From Tubulanus polymorphus (taxonomy: Eukaryota; Nemertea; Palaeonemertea; Tubulaniformes; Tubulanidae), in NCBI RefSeq assembly GCF_964204645.1, contig NC_134025.1:20056001-20120000 (forward strand): a DNA stretch of 64,000 nt, read 5' to 3'. The number at the start of each line of letters is the position of its first letter. Within the stretch, counting starts at the first letter, position 1. Positions 11,601-21,353 of this stretch are shown here, piece by piece. The notes under the pieces are model-generated. The model made no database searches and was not told where the DNA came from. It saw nothing but the letters and a program-made list of their open reading frames with translations. The translations under genes were made by a program, and so were the position numbers.

Positions 11601-14600
11601 ATATGTGAGCGTTGCAGCCATTTCCAAATCTGTATCAATAAGCGAACTCATCTATTATTTTGGGAATCTTTTCATGTCTCACTCCCTTCATTCTTTTGAT
11701 TCTTCCTTTTATTTGTCCCCACATTCCTTCAACTGAGTTAGTATGTGTTCCATCTGGTGCTTTGAACTCTTTTGAATGGTTTACAGTGCTATGATGGTAG
11801 CCTTCTTGCTCCAAACAGTGATAGGAACTCCACATGGGATATGCACATGGTCATGGACTACAATCCCCTATATTTCAGTTGATCCGCCTATATTTACGCC
11901 AATCGGTACAACATAAAATATCTTCCAAGTTCTATATTTACGCCAATCTATACGACGTAAAATATCATCCAGTTCTATATTTACGCCAATCTGTTCGACG
12001 TAAAATGCAATGACGTAAAATATCATCCAGTTCTATATTTACACCAATCTGTACGAAGTAAAATGCAATGACGTAAAATGTCATCCAGTTCTATATTTAC
12101 GCCAACATACAATGCAAAATGCCCATGTTTTCTAACGTCAATTCTCCACAGTAAAAAGCCCTTAAATTTGTGCCACCATGATTTGGAATATAAAACAATG
12201 AAACAATCACAACTTCAAAATGAAAATGTTTTTATTAAAATATAGTAAATTCAATTATAAAAATTGTTCCTTATTACAAATGCAAAATATACTTTAAAAT
12301 ACTTAAAATAGTTATACATTTCTGCCAAAGATTTCATGCATATAATATGAGGTAAAATGTGAAAGGAATGAGGGTAACAAAATTCTTATTTACAAACATA
12401 AGTATTAAAATTTCCAATTTTAGATGCAATTATACAAGGTACAAAGTTTTTGATTGAAATAGTTTTTTGTTTCTAATAACAAATGCAAACAATATTTGAG
12501 TGGTAGAAATGAAGGTACAAAATTCAATATTTCCTAAGTGACAGCAGTGTGAGAACAGATTGAGGTATTAATCTAGCTGTTTATTCAAATTTACATGAAA
12601 AATTGAAGGTAAGCTATATAAAAAAGAAAACAAATTCAACAGCGATATAGTCAACCCTCGATATACCGCCCACATCGGTGCAGAGCGATTTTGGCAGTAT
12701 AGAGAGTATGGCAGTATATTGGTGGTGTTTTACTATGTAGTTGTATAGAGATGTAAATTGAGAAAACCTGGCAGTAGGCGGGGGAGGTGGTATATGGGAG
12801 GGCGGTTTATCGGGAATTGACTGTATTTACAATCAAACAATTACAGCAGCGTGACACATGAAGACATTAATCCAGCAGTTTATCAATATTTACAAAATTT
12901 ATCTAGAAGTACATAAAGCAATGAAAGTACGATTGCACAGTTGCGAAGTTAAAACACATCTAATTTTTTAAATTTTTATTCAAATTTTCATGGAAAATTG
13001 AAGGTAGGTAAGCTACATAAAGAAACAAATTTCAACATCGATATCCTTACAATCAAACAATTACAGCAGTGTGACACATGAAGACATTAATCTAGCAGTT
13101 CATCAATATTTACAAAAATATCAAAAAGTCCATATAATATGAGGTACAAATAATGTAAGGAATATATATAAATACTCGCACAGTTTCCAAGATTAAAATG
13201 AAAACACAATATGTGCTTGAGAAATGTCGCTAATACAAATCTTAATCAACGCTGATATAACAACTGCGACAAATTCAGACCTTCGATTTTGGCGCAGTCT
13301 TTAAACTGGCACACTTGAAATGGTACCATTCTAAACAAGAATCACATATAATGGAGGAATCATCATCAAATGGACGGTAGCAATTAGAACATGTGCACTC
13401 TCCCTTTTTCTTTACTTTTTTGGTTTACCTTTGTCAGCAGTATGAGCTTGGCATTGAGCCAATTCATGTAAAATCGCGGTACGCTTTTTTATGTGAGCAT
13501 TTTTTTCATTGGTTCTCGGGTTAAACGACGTATAATCGATGCGATTGAAGACATGACGAACCTCTGTCGATGATATGGTCAACTTTGTTAAAATTCGACG
13601 AAAAACTGTTTTTGGTGGGAAAATTCTTAGCTCTTGCGTATAAAATTGCAATGACCTCAATTGGGGGCGTCGTCTCTACGAGCGAATGTGATTGGCTGTT
13701 TTTGTGATGTATGGGGAATTCCGGCGCTACTAAAATAATTATGGGAAAGCCATTCATGGCGAACGTTTCATTGGACTAGGTGCCGTATATGTGTTAATCT
13801 TAAATGCTCATTGCTGGTGAGAATATAATTATTTCACATATCGCCATACGTATTGTTTCGTTTTAATCGCCGGTGATTGTGTTGATAGAGATCGAAGTGA
13901 AGCGAACGTTCACTACACAAGGCCTCCACGTGTGTGCGGGACGCTAACACTAGACTGTTGCACACACAAACACACGCTTATACACACTACTATATGGCGG
14001 TACTGTTACCCTGCTTGGTGCGTGCACGTTTGGTATGATAACAGGCTGAATAATCGTCGTAGCAGAAGATGAGCGCTTGTTTTCCGTTTGATAGAATTTG
14101 TAATAAATTTTAATTTCTTGTGACTTGAAAATACTAAGCAGCAAACTATAGGTATAGGTCGAGGTCTGAATATTGTAGTGGTAAATTCCAGGATTTAAAA
14201 CGATCTAATACTTCGTCCCGGTGTTTTAGCTTCCGCGGCCATACATTGGAAGAGGTTTCGTTTCCAAGACTCAATATTCAGCCACCTTCTGATATGTGAC
14301 ATCATATGAATTTTATTTGAACATTTTTTCATATTGTGGAAAATATTTTTTTGAAAATATAAAATAGTTTCCAATGCCACACCTACCTGTACCCTACGAA
14401 ATTTTGGGCGTAGACCATAAAGAAATGTTTATCTTTCGTCTTATTTGACTACAAAATAATTCTTTAAGAAAGATAAAACACAATATAAACTTCTAGAACT
14501 TTGAAGTCACGAATTAAAAAGATTTTTCAAGCAATGCTCTTACTCCAAACAACCTCTAGCTTTCAAGATAAACAACCCATGGGCAATTTATTTGGGATAT

Positions 14601-17600
14601 TTCGCTTAATTTTAGGTAGGTGGAGAGCACTGCTGACCAGCTGGACTGTGCGTACCTGCACAGCGAGCCAAGCACAAAGCAGCAGGCCTGTTTTTAGTAC
14701 AGTTATTGTCAAAACGATTAAAATTAGACTCCCAAGCCACTACTGGACATTCATCAAAGAAACTTCTGCCCTCGTTTGAATATTCTGTGGCGGTTCCTCA
14801 AATTAATTGGCCCTGATAAACACCAGCACTTCCCCTGCAATATAAATAGAAACCGAGTTGGAATAGTGTATAGGAAAAAGTTGCTTACAAAACCACCAAA
14901 TCAACAGTGAACTGAGATATAGGCCTACAGTCAACATTTGTCTATCATATTTTTATCTTCTTGTCTTGATAGATGGCAGATAAGGCCAAGGTTTTTAAGA
15001 GATGTCTCCAAACGTGATATCAGTACAACAGTTCAAGGCTGTCATATCGATTTTCCAGTATGTATTTCGCCGACTGCGATGCAGAGAATGGCTCATCCCG
15101 ATGGGGAAATTGCTACTGCAAAAGGTACTAATAAGTAGTGGTGGTACAGGCGTGTTGGAAGTTATATTGATTATCGCGGTCAATTACTTCAATTTCGTCA
15201 AAAACATGATATTCAACGGAAAAAAATTCATTCAGTAAATAATTGCCGCAGCTTTCACTGTGCTGCTGGTAGATTCATGATTAGACATTAATTACAAATG
15301 TACTTGCATAAATACTAGAATCATCGTACTAAGCATCGTATTTGATCGTACTGAATTGTTATTAAACTACGAGCCTTGGTAGACTGAATGATTGTAAGAC
15401 TTTTCTTGTGACACGGAAATTGATTACGTCCAATATACGAGAGAAATCCCAAAATAATTCAGCGAAATGTGTGAAGTTTCGGCTATAGACTATTAGCCAA
15501 CATCACGCCTGATGATGGAAATTAGTCTTTCACCAACCGTTGCTCAAAATAAAGCTCTTTCACTCAAGAACTTTAGCACATCTTTGGCTGATTAATTGTT
15601 GGATTCTTACACGAATATTGTATTGTGTATCATCTCAATTTTAAGTCCAAAATGTTAATTTCAATTTGTTTGAAAAGCTGCGTCGATAAACTACTTTTGT
15701 ACTTACTACTTTTACCATATGACTCGTACTTGACAAAGCGCTTGGAAATATAAACCTCCGTGTAGTTTTGTTCAACTGTCGATTTTCTTTATTCGTAGCT
15801 GCTGCTGGGATGAATATAGTTTTCACGCTGAGTACAATCGCTACATCGAGTATTGAGGAAGTCGCTCGAGGTCAAGGTCCGAATGGTGCGCGATGGTTTC
15901 AACTGTACATTTACAAAGACAGAGACATCACGAAGCAACTTGTGCGACGAGCGGAAAAGGCAGGATTCAAGGCTTTGGCGTTAACGATCGATACACCCAT
16001 GTTCGGCAAGAGACTCATAGATACGAGAAATCGATTCAAGTTGCCGCCGCATCTAAAGTATGTAGGCTCAAACTAGGCCTATGATACTTTTCACAAATTG
16101 TGTCCATAAGTTGTTTTTTTTTCAGAATTAAGTGAACTATTAAATATTAGGCATCTTATGGAAAATATTTGAATATTTTGGTTGATTAAGCCAGGTCCAT
16201 GTTGATAGGTAATCTTAAACACTACTGTGACTATCAATCGAAAAATGGCTGGCGGTTGAGTTGTAGTAATGTACAGTTGCCTGGTGCGCAGGTAAAGATT
16301 CTGCTCCAGGGAGAATGTTAACGAATCATAGTTTTAACGCACTTAAGTAATTCATTATTTTTACGTATTGTAGGATGGCAAACTTTGAGGCTCTTGATAG
16401 GAAAGGTTTCAGAATGAATGTCTCAAAAAAGGGCTCTGGGTTGAATGAATATGCAAATGAACTGTTTGATCCGTCATTGACTTGGGATGATGTTAAATGG
16501 TTGAAATCGTTTACACATCTGCCAGTTATTGTTAAAGGAGTATTAACAGGTAAGTTAAGTGGGCCAAGTGAGAACAAATAATTACTGGTTATCGACTTAT
16601 GTATGCAATTTAAGGTTGGCTTATGTCAACAGCAAACGCGATGCCTACCGACTCCTACCAACGCAACTGAGAGCAATCGCGATCGCGGCCCAGCTTATGT
16701 TGACTGCGCTCCGATTCGCAACAACTGAGGCTGACTAGCGGGATATGAGATCCTCCCAGTTGCTTCCCTGCTTATGTCGGTTGCGATAACTAGCAACTGC
16801 AACGGCTCAAATGGTCACGTGATAAGCACTTTGAGAATAAATTTGAATTATTAGGAAATATATTTCTATTAGAAAAGCTATTTCTTTATGACTTTGATCT
16901 TTCTGATTCTGTTTTGAATGCAACGTGCTAGCGACATCTATAAAGATGGCCGCTCACACCATAATTCTACCAATTTCGTTTCTAGATCTTCGGTCCAGTC
17001 CTCTGCCGTGCTGAAGATTTGGTTACGTTTTGAACTACTTGAATTTGAAAGTTTATGACTAATTACGAATGACACTAACTAGCGGTGATAATTTGTACTA
17101 TGCGGTCTCTCATTGCCAGCGCTCAGTTCCGTCGCGTCGCAGATGAGCTTATGTCGGCTGCGATCGAAAGCAACTGCCCGCCTACCGTAGGCCGGTGTAG
17201 AACATTGGCAACTAGCCGGATACGGCTTGCGACGAGTCGGTAGGCGTCGCGTTGCTGTCGCAAGCCGGCTTATGTCGAACCGATTGAGGGGCAACTGGCA
17301 GCCTCTCGTAGGCCGCTAGTTGTCGCTAATCGGCGATAAACCCAGTTGCGTCGGTAGGCGTCGCGTTGCTTGTCGACATAAGCCAGCCTTTAGTAGCACA
17401 GTAGCAGTTGAGGATTCTGTCTGGTTGCTAGTAGTTACTTGATTACTGCACTTTGATTTCTCTTACATTTTGATTAAGCCAACCATCTGAACCGATTGAA
17501 TCAATTATCAATGAAAGCTTCAACAAATACAGATTATACAAATACAGATTATTTTTTTCTGGTGTGGCTCCTATGATGGTATTTTGATACCAGGGGTAAA

Positions 17601-20600
17601 AAGTCTTGTTAGAATTTGAAGAAAACTAGTTAGACTTACATAAACCTATGTAAAACTGACAGTTTGTTGTGCCATAGAGCCTGCCAATATCATATTAAAT
17701 AGAGATGCTAGATGCACAATTGAACCTTTCAGGAAAAAGTAGCTGCTTCAAGTTCGACCAATACTCCCTTTAATATGACCATCAATTAATCTACACGAGA
17801 TTGATTATGGTTTTGGCTTCGAATCAAAGAGAGCCATCTTTTTAAATGGTTCTTACAGGGTTTTAACAAGTCTGATATAGTTTCAAAAGCGCTTACTTAT
17901 TCGAGAAATTTGTTAAGGTCCTTACAACCCTAGTATTTGCATTTCAGACAACGTTTATTTATTATTCAACTAAATGTCTTCGCTGAAAAAATCCTTCAGG
18001 ACTATCCTTAAAAGACATTCACACAAAATATGCAAAATTTTGACCCCCTCCTCCCATATCCACAGAAAGTCCACATCGGACTTCACTTTGCCCAAGCAGC
18101 TACATTCCCTGTATAAATTATTCAATCGTATAGTTTTGTTGATAACAAATGAAATCAGATTTGAACCTGGCACTAAATGACTTGAACTTAATAATATACT
18201 TTCAGGTGAAGATGCATTGAAGGCACTTGAGTGTAAAGTGGATGGAATTTGGGTTTCTAATCATGGTGCTAGACAACTAGATGGTGTTCCTGCCACAGTA
18301 TGTCATTATGTTACAAATAAGTACTTAGGCCCTTTTCAAATGTATTCTTCCATTAGACGGAATTATCCTCTTGGGAGAAGATATCGGCTGTCACAGAGAC
18401 TGAAGAATTGGCAGAAACGTCCAACTACAGCTATCGAAGGAGAAAATAGACAATTCCTCTTCCGGAAGAGCACAATTGAAAAGGGTGTTAGATATCAAAC
18501 ACGTAGAACATTGCAAGAAATTTGGTGGAATTTTCTTTTAACAAACTGTTCATATTCATGGTAAATGAAATACATGTAGGTCTGCTGGTACCCATTATAA
18601 GATATTAAAAAGTGATTAGATTAGTAGACATATGATTAATAAAATGATAAATAGTTAAAGTAAACAACATATATATTGCACAACAGGATTATTGATGATA
18701 TATCAATCCTACTGTCTGCATATCTAAAAGATATAGCATAACAGATATAATTTAACTACATGTACCATAATTCCACCTAATTCAGTATTTGAATAGTAAT
18801 ATGTGTGTTATATCTGCATAGATCGATGTCTTGCCAGAAGTTGCAAAAGCAGTCGATGGAAAGTGTGAAATCTATTTGGACAGTGGTATAAGAACTGGAA
18901 CAGATATTTTAAAAGCTCTAGCATTAGGAGCTACAGCTGTTTTCATTGGGCGTCCTGCTCTTTATGGATTGGCCTGTCAGGTAAGAAATTTCCATTTCAT
19001 ACTTGTCTTAACTCCCTTCGGTTTTCTATTCATATTGAATGTGGTATGGAAGGTGCTTACCATCCAGGCTACATCCACGGCGACTTATGAGACTTTCATT
19101 ATTTTAGATGCCCCTTTGAAAGTCACTTAATGTCAAGAAGAGTACAATTTTGTCGTTAAAAAAATCTAAACAAAAGGCACTTTCTGTGTAAAAAAACCAA
19201 GGCATGATTTTCTCAAAAAATCCTGAAAAATTGCATTTGTCCTGCGATATGAAACTGCCAAGATGCCCTCGTTTAGTAAATTGATTTGCCCAAAAATTGG
19301 TATAATTGGTTATCTGCCTGCATGCTGACACTAACACCAACTTAATCCTGATTTGTATCAAATCTGGACGTTATTTACAGTCATATAGAATTTGATATTT
19401 CGATCAGGATTTCTCGTACATAAACCAAATGAATTTCATAAGGCCTGAATGATCCGAATAAAAGTGGGGATTACTAGAAAATAAAAGGATTTTGTGCTGG
19501 ATATTTTGAAGGTTCGTCAGAGCTATGACTTAAGGACATGTTTTGATTGATTTTGTCAACTAACTACATTTAACACATAATGAAAAAAAAACATTAATTG
19601 AAATACACCATTTTTTCAGGGAGAAGAGGGAGTGCGTATGGTGCTACAGATACTGAAAGATGAATTTGATCAGGCTATGGCTCTGTCAGGTAATTAGTCC
19701 GCTGGGCTATTGGCTGCAGGCTATTGCATTCATGTTTTGCTCGTTTGTCCATGTCTTTGGGTCTGAAGATGTGTCTTGGGTAGATGGGTGTATAACCCAA
19801 ATATCAAGACAATTAATCTAAGCATCTTCAAAACTTCAAAAGATAACTGAATTCAATCTATGCATGAACGCACAGATGGAAAATGGATGAAAAGTGAACA
19901 CAATTGCGGGCTAAAAAAATTACAACTTACTGGCACTTGAATATGTGAGATTTAATGATAATAACTGTCATTTTTATAGCGCAGGTATCCAAACTAGAGT
20001 CTGTTCAAGTGCGCTCCAAACTTGGTATTATTACCCCTAGCCTATAACTCTATTCATGTATCAGTCATCTCTCCCTGGGGAGAAGTAACAACCGAGCAAC
20101 TACGAGGCACTCAGGAGTCATCTATCAGGCCAGGTACCTAACCTATCGACTCCTGGGTGGAGAGAGCCAATGAGGATAAGTGTCATGCCTGAGGACAGTA
20201 CTACGGTAAAGTACGGGCTTCGAAGCCACGACCTGGTTTCCCTCACTCGAACGCTCTAACCACACGCTTGCTCAAATACACAAATAACTTAAATCAGCGT
20301 TGCCAATCAACTTCAAGAATGTTACTAGATGCCGTCTCATGGTCTGTACCTCTCTGTAGTGAACAACACCTCTGTAGTGAACGTTTTATTCGGAAGTAAG
20401 AAAGTTCACTATTGAAGTTTCATGGTATAGAATTGAGAAAAAAATGTTGGGACTTTTATATCAAAAATTAATTATAGCCTATACGAGCCGGTTGTGTTAT
20501 CTATAGTGTATATGCTTTTTGCTGCCAGAATCTGCTACACGATAGCTATCTTTTGTTTTGAAGGCACAATGTATGGTCTTCAGCATGGATAATCTGAAAA

Positions 20601-21009
20601 ATTATGGCATGCGTGGAGCCAGGATTTTTTCCAGGAGGGGTTCATAAAAAATGTTTATGTTAAACTGCCGACTAAAATTTTTTATGATAGGGGGCCTTTA
20701 CGGCATATTATTTGGCCAAACATGATGATATGGTACCGATTATGTGGTACTGCCCGCATTTGTCTTGAGTACATTCCTTCAAGAAAACGATTAAGAAGTT
20801 TTTTTGGTAGCTGAGCAGGGGCGCGCCTGAATGGTTACAATACGTCACCAGACGGACATCAAATACCAAATTTGCGATGACGCTGGCACTGTTTCATTTT
20901 GATGGACGAGTATTTTTGATAATTCATTGTTTTCTTTGCAGGCTGCAGATCCATAAAAGAATTGTCTCCAGATCTATTACGTCATCAATCCACCTACTCT
21001 AAGTTGTGA
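2695..21009 (+). CDS. HAO1: 2-hydroxyacid oxidase, HAO1/glycolate oxidase type
   Basis: This is a peroxisomal FMN-dependent (S)-2-hydroxyacid oxidase, which oxidises glycolate and related acids to 2-oxoacids with release of H2O2. Eight exons join in frame with GT..AG introns: 2695-2834, 14973-15124, 15799-16057, 16374-16549, 18206-18297, 18822-18980, 19620-19689 and 20942-21009. They give 371 residues against 370 for human HAO1. Family residues are present: Tyr27, Tyr136 in QLYIYKD, Asp162 in TIDTP, Arg169, Lys238, and His262 and Arg265 in [10 protein letters not shown]. The FMN phosphate-binding region is [10 protein letters not shown]. The last three residues are SKL, a type 1 peroxisomal signal. 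The position of the active-site gate Trp110 of human HAO1 is Ile111 here, so substrate range may differ. Intron 1 is 12.1 kb and packed with repeats. HAO1 versus HAO2 orthology was not tested by a tree. Confidence 0.93.
2972..3146 (+). mobile_element. MITE, family C copy 1
   Basis: This 175-bp element has near-perfect terminal inverted repeats of about 27 bp, GGGGTCATTCATTTATTACG at the left and the complement ending GAATGATCCCC at the right. The centre is G-rich followed by GCGTACAGGGGG. A second copy in opposite orientation lies at 21199-21353, just past the oxidase stop codon. No target-site duplication is clear. Confidence 0.75.
3154..3593. mobile_element. MULE-type MITE with 9-bp target duplication
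   Basis: This 440-bp element has long imperfect terminal inverted repeats of about 150 bp. The left arm runs GGTCATCCTTATTACCGAGA, then ATAGCATATTTATTTATTCC and further matches. The right arm is its complement, ending ATAAGGATGACCG. The 9-bp CCAGTGTGG flanks it on both sides (3145-3153 and 3594-3602). Long TIRs with a 9-bp duplication are hallmarks of Mutator-like elements. It is non-coding. Confidence 0.7.
3603..3752 (+). repeat. Family B repeat, split by family A copy 2
   Basis: The sequence matches the start of the family B copy at 53262-53600 (ACATACCGGATAAA, then GACCTAAA). The second half resumes at 5022-5110 with AAGGATATCTAAAAAGTC and GGGGTT. The family A copy at 3753-5021 was therefore inserted into a pre-existing family B copy, with TTTA on either side as a possible short duplication. 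Confidence 0.6.
3753..5021 (+). mobile_element. Family A interspersed repeat, copy 2 (full length)
   Basis: This is the best preserved copy of the 1.27 kb family. In order it has the CCACTTGGGACTTTAGTCCC end, iterated CGTCCGTC, a unique part with AAGATGGCC motifs, then four monomers of the 3' tandem array with an exact 154-bp spacing, and the CTGGACCCCTAG end. It is nested in family B. No protein is encoded. Confidence 0.75.
4468..4948 (+). promoter_or_regulatory. Four CTCF-like motifs spaced exactly 154 bp
   Basis: Four 19-bp sites start at 4468, 4622, 4776 and 4930. The first reads TGGCCACCAGGGGGCGTTG; the others carry TGGTCACCAGGG followed by GGCGTTG or TGCGTTG. The first matches 17 of 19 positions of the well-known vertebrate CTCF consensus, and the CCACCAGGGGGCG core is identical. 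All four share one orientation and sit at the same place in each monomer. Function is inferred from similarity alone. Confidence 0.5.
5139..5346. repeat. Minisatellite, about 55-bp unit, four copies
   Basis: Four tandem units contain AGCCACTYTATATAAGGGTG, then ATCCACGCACACACGCAGCC and CCTCGATCCC. Each unit carries TATATAAG, which looks like a TATA box, but no gene start follows. Minus-strand open frames here come from the repeat and are not genes. Confidence 0.8.
5385..5738. repeat. 42-bp minisatellite, about 8.5 copies
   Basis: The 42-bp unit contains GTCGACGAGTAGAATCGGAC, then GACAATCGGGGTTGTAGACA. Because 42 is a multiple of three, long open frames appear on both strands (a 14-residue repeat ending CRHCRR on +). 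These are artefacts of the repeat. Later units replace GTCGAC by GACGAC, so the array has a graded variant structure. Confidence 0.9.
5860..6205 (-). repeat. Family B repeat, inverted copy with hairpin
   Basis: This is the reverse complement of the 53262-53600 repeat, including AGGTATGTACTACCAAAACT and CTAATAAGACCTTTATC. It contains a hairpin with 29-bp arms at 5908-5936 and 5956-5984 (GAAAGTTTAACAATATG and its complement), the same fold-back as at 53464-53596. Confidence 0.65.
6335..6512. repeat. 45-bp tandem repeat, about four copies
   Basis: The 45-bp unit contains CTATCAGGTTTCTGATTGCC, then GATTGCCGACCCGAGAAATG. Related pieces with GATTGCCGACCT and GGTCGACAATGTC recur at 6880-7010. The GTCGAC and GATTGCCGAC words link these arrays to the 42-bp array at 5.4-5.7 kb. 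Confidence 0.8.
7146..9487 (-). pseudogene. Decayed DUF3987-like protein gene, antisense in HAO1 intron 1
   Basis: Several minus-strand coding blocks resemble uncharacterised metazoan proteins with a DUF3987 (P-loop, primase-associated) domain. In order these are 9487-9146 (start [21 protein letters not shown], then [14 protein letters not shown]), 9124-8960 ([14 protein letters not shown]), 8916-8580 ([32 protein letters not shown]), 8504-8284, a block near 7740-7600 and 7484-7146. The Walker A loop expected after the MNTFLLCV strand is absent; [11 protein letters not shown] stands there. Blocks change frame and an early stop follows HVFKEI, so the copy is probably dead. It could be a transposon-associated gene or a retained host paralogue. 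Family assignment is from memory of the pattern, not a search. Confidence 0.5.
7667..8114. repeat. 224-bp tandem duplication containing an exon-like block
   Basis: Two near-identical 224-bp units (7667-7890 and 7891-8114) start at TCTGCGAATGACTTCGGAGC. On the minus strand each holds an acceptor-like CCCAG followed by an open block beginning DYQVIAPV and [10 protein letters not shown]. In the outer copy the block runs on to [17 protein letters not shown]. The duplication lies in the DUF3987-like pseudogene and probably copied one of its exons. Confidence 0.75.
10308..10785 (+). repeat. Family D interspersed repeat, copy 1
   Basis: It starts AGGCCAGCCGTAGGCTGAGC and later has GGTGTTCACGTGAACCTGCG and TTGTATTTCAAGATCG. 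The same blocks, in the same order, occur at 41913-42290 and 42930-43140. No coding capacity is seen, and no family could be named. Confidence 0.65.
11635..11835 (-). pseudogene. Merlin/ISXO2-type transposase fragment
   Basis: The minus-strand frame reads [20 protein letters not shown], then [17 protein letters not shown] and IDEFAY, followed by a stop. VNHS..F...GTHTN..E..W is the C-terminal core of the IS1595/ISXO2 transposase family, which in animals marks Merlin DNA transposons. The Glu of SVEGMW would be the third acidic residue of the DDE triad. The N-terminal part is missing, so this is a relic of about 67 codons in intron 1 of the oxidase gene. Confidence 0.7.
11889..12117. repeat. 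Tandem repeat, about 46- and 60-bp variants, five copies
   Basis: Five units share CAGTTCTATATTTACGCCAA, then TCTGTACGACGTAAAATATC. The last two or three units have an extra GCAATGACGTAAAAT insertion, giving two unit lengths. GACGTAAA and TTTACGCC recur in each unit. Confidence 0.75.
12541..13150. repeat. Imperfect direct repeats, about 220-bp spacing
   Basis: CAATCAAACAATTACAGCAG starts at 12831 and 13051, with homologous flanks (GACACATGAAGACATTAATC, TCATGGAAAATTGAAGGTA). A more diverged unit lies near 12541. A pyrimidine-poor unique insert at 12660-12830 separates the first two. No coding content is seen. Confidence 0.55.
13258..13422 (-). pseudogene. PHD-finger fragment with internal stop
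   Basis: The minus strand reads [32 protein letters not shown], then KSKV, a stop, and ICRSC. The Cys4-His-Cys3 spacing (C..C, C..C, H..C, C..C) is that of a PHD zinc finger, which usually reads histone tails. The stop falls where PHD fingers typically have Trp (VWICRSC), consistent with TGG to TGA. Similar fingers end some ZSWIM- and transposon-encoded animal proteins. An open frame just upstream (13660-13412) may belong to the same relic but is not recognised. Confidence 0.55.
13761..14972. other. No gene recognised, 3' end of HAO1 intron 1
   Basis: Only short frames without motifs are present. The stretch ends at the exon 2 acceptor CTTGATAG of the oxidase gene. Confidence 0.4.
16613..17389. 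mobile_element. Harbinger-like MITE with TTA duplication
   Basis: This 777-bp element in oxidase intron 4 has inverted ends AGGTTGGCTTATGTC at the left and GACATAAGCCAGCCT at the right. Both continue inward through matching CTACCGAC and GCAACGCGA blocks. TTA stands on both sides (16610-16612, 17390-17392). A TTA duplication with AGG/GGG-type ends is typical of PIF/Harbinger elements. CTTATGTCG and GCAACTG words recur inside. It is non-coding. Confidence 0.65.
19708..19925. repeat. Family A 5'-end fragments in inverted arrangement
   Basis: Two diverged pieces of the family A 5' end lie back to back. The left matches GGGCTATTGCGTTCACTTTT in + orientation, and the right matches its complement (AAAAGTGAACACAATTGCGG). 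CCCAAATATCAAGAC in the middle is also from family A. It sits in oxidase intron 7. Confidence 0.55.
20045..20272 (-). mobile_element. tRNA-derived SINE
   Basis: On the minus strand, TGGTTAGAGCG at 20262-20252 fits the RNA polymerase III A box, and GGCTTCGAAGCCC about 35 bases on (20227-20215) fits a B box. A tail of about 170 bases with CCCAGGAGTCGATAGGTTAG follows. Spacing fits a SINE with a tRNA head. It is one copy in this window, inside oxidase intron 7. Confidence 0.5.
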
Positions 21010-21198
21010 ACGTATCTGGTGCATCATTTCCGATGTGAAATGAAAATGAAATTAGGATGAATTTAATTTATTTTACTTCTGAATTGTTAATCAATGATAG
21101 CATATTATATTTTATACGTATAATCATAGATTATTAAATGTTATGAAGAAAGTAATCGTATAGAATTATTTTTATTGTCAATCCGTCATTTTCCTGAA

Positions 21199-21353
21199 GG
21201 GGATCATTCATTTATTACGTACGCATGAAATTTGACTTTTTCAACCCCCCTCCCCCTGTACGCAAAATCGGCTATTTTTTCATATACATTGAGCATTACA
21301 GTACGCAATTGCACTCATCCCTTCCCTAATGCGTATGTAATAAATGAATGATT
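21199..21353 (-). mobile_element. MITE, family C copy 2
   Basis: This is a reverse-oriented copy of the element at 2972-3146, with the same ends (GATCATTCATTTATTACGTA and AATAAATGAATGATTAC) and the same C-rich core AACCCCCCTCCCCCTGTACG. It lies 190 bp after the oxidase stop codon and could be part of its 3' UTR. Confidence 0.75.
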
